This document shows positions 1-5,621 of a stretch of 54,978 nucleotides of DNA, one piece after another. This stretch comes from an uncultured Roseburia sp. (GTDB lineage: Bacteria; Bacillota; Clostridia; Lachnospirales; Lachnospiraceae). The position numbers and the translations under genes are program-made. The DNA is taken from the NCBI GenBank assembly GCA_947088345.1, contig CAMUGE010000017.1:1-54978 (forward strand), read 5' to 3'. How positions within the stretch are numbered: the first letter of the stretch is position 1; each line of letters opens with the position of its first letter. The notes beneath the pieces are model-generated. The model was not told the DNA's origin. It worked only from the letters and a program-made list of their open reading frames with translations, and made no database searches.

Positions 1-138
1 AATGTGCTAAAATGCACGAAAAAGTTTATAACCACACTTGACAATATCTCTCTGATGGTATGTATTGAACTGTCCGCAAAAAATGACCGACTGGGCTTGA
101 GCAGGGAGGTGGAAAACTTTATAAGGGATGCAGTATGA
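1..138 (+). CDS. C-terminal end of an unknown protein (partial)
   Basis: A frame open from the first base of the window to a TGA at 136-138 gives 45 residues. The end, about LSREVENFIRDAV, is charged and amphipathic and reads like the C-terminus of a real protein. The next gene starts 53 bases further on with a strong ribosome binding site, so this looks like the last part of an upstream gene in the same direction. I do not recognise the family. It could also be a chance open frame of this length. Confidence 0.4.
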   Translation, partial: NVLKCTKKFITTLDNISLMVCIELSAKNDRLGLSREVENFIRDAV

Positions 139-191
139 AGTATGAAGTGATGGGAGCGGTCTGCTAGGGGCAAAGTGAGGAGGATGGAAGG

Positions 192-1019
192 ATGGATCGT
201 ATAAAAAATAACGTAAATTTACCGCTGTTGTATGAAGTAAGAAAAGATGCATTTGCAAAATCGAGGGATGCAGAGCAGACAGAGCGCTTATTTCGCATGA
301 TGCATTATGTGGATATATTAGTATGGACGGTACGGAAAGAAGGAATGCTCGCCCTGGAGGATGCGGTGAAAAAAATTCCTCTGGAAATCGGATTTGATCA
401 GGATATGCAGTATGCAGTTTCTTTGTGCGTCGATGGCGTGGAACCGGAAGACCTGATGGAAATCCTTACTGCACGGTATTGGAGAAAAAATTTGCAAGGT
501 GAAGATGCGCTGCTGTATTATATGATAATTTTATCCGTGTTAAGAATTCAGGACGGCATATCTCCTTATCGGATGGAAAATCTGCTTATGGCGTGCCTTT
601 CAGACGAGGCGGCAGGAAAATATGCGGAATATAAAAAACAGCGTCAATCTCTGACGCGAGAAAAGACGCCGATGGAGTATCTGCTAAACTCCGAGCCGAG
701 TCTTGGAGAAGGAGGAATTTTGATCGTAAAGAAATTATTGGAGAAAAGGATTGAATATAGTGATAAGAAAATTTTGAAAAGCGTTATCCGCGATGCCAAA
801 GAAAACGATTTGGTAATTTCCTTAAAAGGGCTGTCGATTTCTGCCAGACGAAAATTATTTTCCGTCATACCGGATCGTAAAGCAGAGGAATATGCGGGTG
901 ACTGCGAATCTATGGGACCTGTACGGCAGATAGATGTTATGGCGTCTATGAGCGAATTGATCTTTTTATTTGAAAAACTTGCTAAAAGCGCGGAAAGGCA
1001 GGATGAAAAACATGAGTGA
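192..1019 (+). CDS. MotA-like / FliG C-terminal-like hybrid protein, cytoplasmic
   Basis: This 275-residue protein has no signal peptide or membrane segment. Residues about 38-92 (VRKEGMLALEDAV, then VDGVEPEDLMEIL) follow the pattern of the cytoplasmic part of flagellar MotA stators. Residues about 181-258 follow the FliG C-terminal domain: LVISLKGLS, then R-K-FS, DRKAEE, ESMGPVRQIDV and a final helix, matching the ALKG, MS-RAAE and MGPVR-DV signatures of FliG. In flagella, FliG C-terminal charges interact with the MotA loop; here both halves lie in one soluble chain and no flagellar gene is nearby. Start ATG 192 follows GAGGAGG. Downstream are a frameshifted gene and an ADP-ribosylglycohydrolase. 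The family resemblance is from motif reading; the function is unknown. Confidence 0.75.
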   Translation: MDRIKNNVNLPLLYEVRKDAFAKSRDAEQTERLFRMMHYVDILVWTVRKEGMLALEDAVKKIPLEIGFDQDMQYAVSLCVDGVEPEDLMEILTARYWRKNLQGEDALLYYMIILSVLRIQDGISPYRMENLLMACLSDEAAGKYAEYKKQRQSLTREKTPMEYLLNSEPSLGEGGILIVKKLLEKRIEYSDKKILKSVIRDAKENDLVISLKGLSISARRKLFSVIPDRKAEEYAGDCESMGPVRQIDVMASMSELIFLFEKLAKSAERQDEKHE

Positions 1020-1037
1020 TGCAAAGGAGAGGTTTTC

Positions 1038-1713
1038 GTGATAGATTTCAACAGATGGATTTATGCAAAGGATATCGCAGCATGGATGGCAAAAAATGTT
1101 TCCCTTAATCTGGAAGAGCAGATTGACTGTATCTGCGCAGCGCCTCACAGGACGCTCGAAGAAAAGCTGATGGGAGTAAAGGAACTGAAATCCGAATATG
1201 ACGGAAAGGCGCTTTGTAACAGAATAGAAAATATTGAAATGGTTTTGCACCACAGCCGGTCAGCTACGGTCAGGTATACATATTTATTTGGCATTGAAAT
1301 ATTTTACCGGGGAGAAAAAGAGCGTTTTTTGCCGGATAGGATATTCCGTACAGCAAAGGAAGCGAAAGACGCAAAACTTCCTGTATGACACCTCTGATCA
1401 ATGGCTGATTTATCCGGCGCCAAAGTATAGGAATCAGACGCATGGAATTGGGTTTGTCAATTTAAGAAGCGATAAGATACCTTTTGAAAATAGTTCGGAT
1501 TTTATTTTCCCATATAAGCAGTTGATCCATGCTTATGAGGGGGAGTTAAAAGAAAATGAAATATGGCTGTCAGAATTTAGCGGCTTGGTGGAAGCAGATA
1601 AGAGCTGCATCGAAAAAATGCTGCATGACCGTGAACCGAAAAACTGCGGACATCGATCTATGGATGAAGAACGTCTTAAATATGTAAGAGAACTGGCGGA
1701 AAAACAGAGGTGA
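1038..1713 (+). pseudogene. Frameshifted gene of unknown function, between the hybrid protein and the ADP-ribosylglycohydrolase
   Basis: The first frame runs from ATG 1038 (RBS AAGGAGAGG) for 116 residues to a TGA at 1386-1388. Without a gap the frame one base ahead continues (YDTSDQWLIYPAPKYRN) to a TGA at 1711-1713, giving about 110 more residues. Joined, they make one protein of about 225 residues. The join lies around 1370-1384; removing one base, for instance one A of GCAAAACTT, restores a single frame. The N-terminus is helical and rich in Trp, Cys and acidic residues; no known domain is evident. The gene ends directly at the next start, so it sits in the same operon. Real mutation, sequencing error and +1 recoding cannot be separated here; there is no classic +1 recoding site. 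Confidence 0.65.
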
Positions 1714-1719
1714 ATGATT

Positions 1720-2664
1720 ATGGGAAAAGTTTATGATGGAATCATCGGTGTGGCGATCGGGGACGCATTGGGCGTGCCCGTTGAATTTGTATCCAGAGAG
1801 GAGCTTGCAAAATGCCCCGTTACAGGTATGCGGGGCTATGGGACACATGATCAGCCGGCGGGAACGTGGTCAGACGACACAAGCCTGACATTGGCGCTTA
1901 TGGACAGTATAACGTACAGACAGGCAATTGATTATTATGATATCATGGATAAATTTTCGCAATGGTTCCTGTATGGTGCATATACGGCAGCAGAAGAAGT
2001 CTTTGACGTGGGCGGCGCAACAAGCAGGGCGATTATGAATTTTGAGCGCGGCATAAATCCGTTAGACTGCGGAGGAGTGTCTGAGTACGAAAACGGAAAC
2101 GGTTCTTTAATGCGCATTTTACCGGCTGCGTATTATATTAAAAAAAAGGCTGGTATTTTGCCGGACAAACAGATGGATATTGTACATAACCTATCATCTC
2201 TGACACACAGACATACAATAAGTCTGATTGGGTGCGGAATCTATGTCAATGTTGCGTTAAAATTACTGTCGGGGAGTCTGGCGTTAATAGATGGAATCAG
2301 GCAGGGAATGGAAGAAGCGTTTCAATATTACAGCAGTCAAAGGTGGGAAAACATATCTGTGTATGACCGTTTAAAAAACATTGAGAGTTTTGCGGATTTG
2401 CCGGAATCGGAAATTCGAAGCAGCGGGTATATTGTTGACACACTTGAGGCAGCGATATGGTGCCTGTTAAATACCAGCGCTTTTCAGGAATGTGTCTTAA
2501 AAGCGGTCAATCTGGGGGATGATGCAGATACTGTCGGGGCAGTTGCTGGCGGGCTGGCTGGAATATACTATGGAGCGGGCAGCATTCCGCAGGAATGGCG
2601 GACCGTGATATTAAAGAGAGATTATATAGAAAAGCTATGCATGGGATTGGAAAATCTGTTGTAA
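1720..2664 (+). CDS. ADP-ribosylglycohydrolase (DraG/ARH-like)
   Basis: Members of this family remove ADP-ribose from proteins or small molecules using two magnesium ions. The metal-binding signatures are visible: DALGVPVEF near the N-terminus, GTWSDDTSLTLAL at about residues 48-60, and GDDADTVGAVAGGLAG at about residues 267-282. The length, about 314 residues, is normal. Two ATGs are possible, at 1714 and 1720; the second is preferred because the AGAGG at 1706-1710 is then spaced nine bases away and the protein begins MGKVYDGIIG as usual. It follows the frameshifted gene without a gap and likely shares its transcript. A role in reversible ADP-ribosylation together with the upstream genes is only inferred from position. 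Confidence 0.9.
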   Translation: MGKVYDGIIGVAIGDALGVPVEFVSREELAKCPVTGMRGYGTHDQPAGTWSDDTSLTLALMDSITYRQAIDYYDIMDKFSQWFLYGAYTAAEEVFDVGGATSRAIMNFERGINPLDCGGVSEYENGNGSLMRILPAAYYIKKKAGILPDKQMDIVHNLSSLTHRHTISLIGCGIYVNVALKLLSGSLALIDGIRQGMEEAFQYYSSQRWENISVYDRLKNIESFADLPESEIRSSGYIVDTLEAAIWCLLNTSAFQECVLKAVNLGDDADTVGAVAGGLAGIYYGAGSIPQEWRTVILKRDYIEKLCMGLENLL

Positions 2665-2677
2665 AAAGCAGGTTTGC

Positions 2678-2697
2678 GCAATTGCATAGGCAATTGC
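2678..2697 (+). other. Perfect intergenic hairpin between the glycohydrolase and the small membrane protein
   Basis: Two copies of the self-complementary GCAATTGC separated by ATAG can form an eight-base-pair hairpin. No T-run follows, so it is not an intrinsic terminator; it could be an operator, an RNA processing site or a structure stabilising the upstream message. Confidence 0.4.
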
Positions 2698-2719
2698 CTG
2701 TGACTAAGAAAGGGGAGAT

Positions 2720-2998
2720 ATGGAAACAATAGGTATTTTTATAAAAATAATAATCCTGCTGCTCTTGATAGCAGCAGGTCTGTATTTTATGATGTTTCCG
2801 ATTTTGTTTGATGCGGATATGAAAAATAAAACCGGAAAAGGATTCTTGAACCGATGGCTGACAGGGATTGAATTTATTTGTCTCATAGGCTGTTTTGAAC
2901 CGGATTCCGACAGCTTTTATGGGAATTTAGGATGCCTGTTTTTGGCCATGGCAGTATCTGCCATGGCTGCGTGGAAAAAGGCAAAAAACTTCATTTAG
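2720..2998 (+). CDS. Small integral membrane protein, possibly extended by a frameshift
   Basis: The 92-residue product has two or three hydrophobic helices (residues about 5-28, 48-58 and 66-84) and a basic end. Start ATG 2720 follows AAAGGGGAG. The frame ends at TAG 2996-2998, just after A_AAA_AAC at 2983-2989, which lies in the correct register for a -1 shift. A -1 shift, or one more A, would continue the protein for 42 codons (LHLENKTALGAVFAKVLSP and then a further hydrophobic helix) to TGA 3115-3117, total about 132 residues. I do not recognise the family. It follows the ADP-ribosylglycohydrolase by 55 bases and may be its membrane partner, which is speculation. Confidence 0.55.
   Translation: METIGIFIKIIILLLLIAAGLYFMMFPILFDADMKNKTGKGFLNRWLTGIEFICLIGCFEPDSDSFYGNLGCLFLAMAVSAMAAWKKAKNFI
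2983..2989 (+). other. Candidate -1 slippery heptamer A_AAA_AAC
   Basis: The heptamer is in the X_XXY_YYZ register of the 2720 frame, seven bases upstream of its TAG. Slippage would join the two frames described at 2720 and 2989. Such heptamers also arise by chance in A-rich genes, so the evidence is the register plus the protein-like continuation. Confidence 0.35.
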
Positions 2999-3117
2999 AA
3001 AACAAAACGGCTCTTGGAGCTGTTTTTGCAAAGGTTCTTTCACCCGTCAGCCTGCTGTTTATTGTCCTTATGATTGGCAGATTGGTCAGCCATTTGAAAA
3101 AAGATGGTAAAAGATGA
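2989..3117 (+). pseudogene. Out-of-frame continuation of the small membrane protein
   Basis: These 42 codons lie in the -1 frame relative to the gene before it. They encode a polar linker, a hydrophobic helix (LLFIVLMIG) and a basic tail (SHLKKDGKR), a typical end for a membrane protein. There is no good start codon or ribosome binding site of its own apart from ATG 2932 inside the previous gene. It is most simply read as the end of the 2720 gene after a one-base loss or a programmed shift. Confidence 0.4.
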
Positions 3118-3261
3118 GAATATGCACAAAGCGGCTAAACTAAGGGCGGGGCATATGATGAGGAGGAAACCGGTGAAAATCAAAAGGAAGAAAAGCAGGG
3201 CACAGAGATTTTATGGTTTAAAGTAAGACATATTGTCAATTTCGTGTAAATGGAAAAATAC

Positions 3262-3288
3262 AGGAGGGTTATGGGAAAAAAGAAGTGA
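3262..3288 (+). other. Shine-Dalgarno, ATG, A_AAA_AAG slippery heptamer and zero-frame stop in one compact block
   Basis: The order is AGGAGG 3262-3267, ATG 3271, heptamer A_AAA_AAG 3276-3282 in correct register, and zero-frame TGA 3286-3288. A_AAA_AAG is the heptamer used in E. coli dnaX, where an upstream Shine-Dalgarno-like element stimulates -1 shifting. Here the AGGAGG lies eight bases upstream of the heptamer. Function is inferred. Confidence 0.4.
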
Positions 3289-3881
3289 AAAATCGGTACG
3301 GCGTAAAAGTGGGTGATATTTTTTGCGACAAGAGGTGTACAAATGCATACTTTTTTTACAAAGTAGTTGCATTACGAGGGGAAACGCAGGTGGCTGTGCG
3401 CCGGATCGACAAAAAATGTGTTGCTTTTGATGGATATTATAAATGCATTGTGCCTTTGCCGGATGCCGAGGTGGCTCGTGTTTATATCTGCAAGGTACGA
3501 GGCGATCAGGATAAACCCTACATAGTAGTGAGGCATAGCCCCAGTCCTTTTTTTTGGACTCATTGTGCTGCTTTGGAGAGGGAAAAAACATTCATGGAAT
3601 TACATGAGAAAGATGGCTTCCCTTTTTATTTTCGAGATTATTTTCCTGAAATTGCAGAACAACTTGACCTTAAAACAGGTTCGGGCGTCTATGCAGTAGA
3701 CAAACCGTTTCAATGGCTTGACGATGACTGCCGCGCCGTGGTCCGGTATCCCGATGGACGGGAAGTGGAGACTGTTTTCCGAGAATTGATGCGTTCCGAT
3801 AAAATAACACAGCAGGTGAGGGCAAGTGAGGCCATAATGAGAAAAATTTCAGAAGAGTTGGACTGTTTAGAAAGACAATGA
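3285..3881 (+). CDS. Unknown soluble protein, start separated from its ribosome binding site by a frame break
   Basis: The 198-residue product begins (GTG numbering) with KNRYGVKVGDIF and reads as a compact mixed alpha/beta protein rich in aromatic and Cys residues, with a helical acidic C-terminus. I do not recognise the domain. GTG 3285 lies 17 bases after the AGGAGG at 3262-3267, too far. ATG 3271 is the natural start but reads only MGKKK then stop. One more A in the A6 tract, or a -1 shift on A_AAA_AAG at 3276-3282, gives MGKKEVKNRYGVKVGD and the whole protein. So the gene is either recoded at its second codon, phase variable, mutated, or mis-sequenced. Confidence 0.6.
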   Translation: MKNRYGVKVGDIFCDKRCTNAYFFYKVVALRGETQVAVRRIDKKCVAFDGYYKCIVPLPDAEVARVYICKVRGDQDKPYIVVRHSPSPFFWTHCAALEREKTFMELHEKDGFPFYFRDYFPEIAEQLDLKTGSGVYAVDKPFQWLDDDCRAVVRYPDGREVETVFRELMRSDKITQQVRASEAIMRKISEELDCLERQ

Positions 3882-4143
3882 CAAGCGTTTTTTGCCATGT
3901 CCTGCCATAAGGAACGATTGGCGCAGGATAAAGATGACAGGGAAGCCGGATTCCGTTGGGATTGGTTCGGCGGAGGAACTGGTTCGTTCGGGCGCCAGGC
4001 AGTACATAACCGTTACAAATTTAACAGGAAGAAACAAAAATGGTTGAATATAAATGGGGAGTATGGTAAAATTGGGAAAATTATATAACCATGAAACAGA
4101 GAGAAAGAGAGAAACATTTGTAAAAACGGAGGTTTACAGATAA
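3882..4143 (+). other. Intergenic stretch before pyrE with a small ORF of doubtful value
   Basis: The stretch holds a 37-codon open frame at 3934-4047 (begins MTGKPDSVGIG, ends TGRNKNG) that reads protein-like and might be a relic of a longer gene. It also holds the pyrE promoter, listed separately. An overlapping 63-codon frame at 3897-4088 has no ribosome binding site and is probably not a gene. Confidence 0.3.
4044..4072 (+). promoter_or_regulatory. Probable sigma-A promoter of the pyrE-pur run
   Basis: TTGAAT, a 17-base spacer ending in TGG, and TAAAAT (4067-4072) form a good extended -10 promoter about 70 bases upstream of pyrE. Confidence 0.6.
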
Positions 4144-4821
4144 ATGGATACTTATAAAGAAGAGTTTATCGAATTTATGGTAGAGAGCGATGTATTAAAA
4201 TTTGGCGAATTTACATTAAAAAGCGGTCGTAAATCGCCATTTTTTATGAATGCCGGCGCGTATGTGACGGGCAGCCAGCTGATGCGTTTGGGCGAATACT
4301 ATGCAAAGGCGATTCATGCCCATTATGGAGAGGATTTTGACGTGCTCTTCGGGCCGGCCTATAAAGGGATTCCGCTGAGTGTGGCAGCAACAATTGCATT
4401 TTATCAGTTGTACGGAAAGGAAATACGCTACTGCTCCAATCGCAAGGAGGTAAAAGACCACGGGGATACCGGCATTCTGTTGGGAAGCAGGTTAAACGCA
4501 GGCGACAGAGTAGTGATTATTGAGGATGTCACCACATCCGGAAAGTCAATAGAAGAGACATTCCCAATTCTGAAAGCGCAGGCGGATGTAACAGTAGTTG
4601 GGTTAATCGTGTCATTAAACCGTATGGAGAAAGGTCTTGGCGGTGTGATGGGAGCTCTTGACGAGATACATGAAAAATACGGATTTGAAACAAATGCGAT
4701 TGTAACGATGGAAGAGGTGGTGGAACATCTGTATAACCGTCCGTGCCAGGGCAGGATTGTGATTAATGATGAAATAAAAACAGCAATTGATGCATATTAT
4801 AATGAATATGGATGTAATTAG
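4144..4821 (+). CDS. pyrE: Orotate phosphoribosyltransferase
   Basis: The enzyme makes orotidine 5'-monophosphate from orotate and PRPP in pyrimidine synthesis. The PRPP-binding loop VVIIEDVTTSGKS is at about residues 123-135; GPAYKGIPLS and the KDHGDTG loop are also in place. The length, 225 residues, fits the bacterial form. The start ATG 4144 follows GGAGG at 4130-4134. Its promoter is just upstream. The last bases overlap the start of a VanZ-like gene, so the two are probably translationally coupled. No pyrimidine attenuator of the PyrR type is visible. Confidence 0.96.
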   Translation: MDTYKEEFIEFMVESDVLKFGEFTLKSGRKSPFFMNAGAYVTGSQLMRLGEYYAKAIHAHYGEDFDVLFGPAYKGIPLSVAATIAFYQLYGKEIRYCSNRKEVKDHGDTGILLGSRLNAGDRVVIIEDVTTSGKSIEETFPILKAQADVTVVGLIVSLNRMEKGLGGVMGALDEIHEKYGFETNAIVTMEEVVEHLYNRPCQGRIVINDEIKTAIDAYYNEYGCN

Positions 4822-5293
4822 CAAAAATAAACGCCGTGTGGCAATCGTACTATTTATATTATATCTTATCGTTCTGTGTTATTTTCTGTTTTTTTCAGAG
4901 AGTATGGGAAGAACATACAGTGAGCGCAGCTATCACTACAATTTGATGCCTTTAAAAGAAATCAAACGTTTTCTGAAATATTGGCGTATCCTTGGAATCG
5001 GCGCCGTTGCGATCAACCTTGTCGGGAATATTGCGGCGTTTATGCCGTTTGGTGCATTTTTGCCGTTGTTTTGGGGCAGATGCCGTAAATTATGGCGGAC
5101 AGCGCTTTACGGTTTTGAGTTCAGCCTGTTTGTGGAGACGCTGCAGCTGATCTCAAAAGTAGGCAGTTTTGATGTAGACGATATGATATTAAATACGATT
5201 GGCGCGATAGCAGGATTTTTTGCCTGCCGGGCTCTGATCCGCAGAAAGCAGGAGAGAGAAAGAAAGGAGGAGGAGCATACTGGCACGACATAG
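4802..5293 (+). CDS. VanZ-like family membrane protein
   Basis: The protein has an N-terminal membrane helix (IVLFILYLIVLCYFLFFS), the pattern NLMPLKEIKRFL, a helix with NLVGNIAAFMPFGAFLP, and the FVETLQL plus VDDMILNTIGAIAGFF segments typical of VanZ-like proteins. VanZ itself is linked to teicoplanin resistance; most relatives have no proven role. The start is uncertain: ATG 4802 or 4808, both inside the end of pyrE and both without a clear ribosome binding site, which suggests coupling to pyrE translation. The C-terminus is very basic and acidic (RRKQERERKEEE) and its coding sequence carries the ribosome binding site of the next gene. Confidence 0.85.
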   Translation: MNMDVISKNKRRVAIVLFILYLIVLCYFLFFSESMGRTYSERSYHYNLMPLKEIKRFLKYWRILGIGAVAINLVGNIAAFMPFGAFLPLFWGRCRKLWRTALYGFEFSLFVETLQLISKVGSFDVDDMILNTIGAIAGFFACRALIRRKQERERKEEEHTGTT

Positions 5294-5606
5294 AAGCGGA
5301 TATAAATTTACCGAAAAAAAACAGTCTGTGCGCGGGATTACAGCATTTCTGCTGGCGCTCGCGTCCATAGGGATCTTTGTGGCCGCAGCGTTTTATTCCT
5401 GTGGAAAAAAGGGAAACGGAAGCATGTATCTGGGGAGTGTCGGTGTTGCGGCTCTGCTGCTTGGCATGGCCGCATTTGTGCTTGCCATGTTCAGTCTGCG
5501 TGAGGAAAACTCATTTAAACTGTTTCCCTATCTTGCCTCTTTCACTTCTTTTTTTTCTGTTGGAATATGGGCCGCGCTCTATGCGGCGGGATTTCTTCTG
5601 GCATAG
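5280..5606 (+). CDS. DUF6142-like small membrane protein with probable CTG start
   Basis: The frame contains no ATG near its beginning. From GTG 5328 it gives 92 residues, but the frame stays open upstream and reads ARHRSGYKFTEKKQSVRG before the membrane helices, the basic and aromatic lead-in I expect for this family. CTG 5280 (or ATA 5277) lies nine bases after AGGAGG at 5265-5270, so initiation probably occurs there. Three hydrophobic segments follow. The gene overlaps the VanZ-like gene by 14 bases. The family assignment is from recall of similar proteins and is moderately sure; its function is unknown. Confidence 0.7.
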   Translation: MARHRSGYKFTEKKQSVRGITAFLLALASIGIFVAAAFYSCGKKGNGSMYLGSVGVAALLLGMAAFVLAMFSLREENSFKLFPYLASFTSFFSVGIWAALYAAGFLLA

Positions 5607-5621
5607 GAAAGGAAGTTGTGC

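Noticed and set aside
38-66. TTGACA with TGTATT 17 bases later as a promoter for the MotA/FliG-like gene
   Set aside because: The -10 box is poor and the site lies inside the open frame of the upstream gene; the support is too weak to list.
3897-4088. A 63-codon frame before pyrE
   Set aside because: It has no ribosome binding site, odd composition, and overlaps the pyrE promoter; a smaller frame in the same stretch is at least as plausible.
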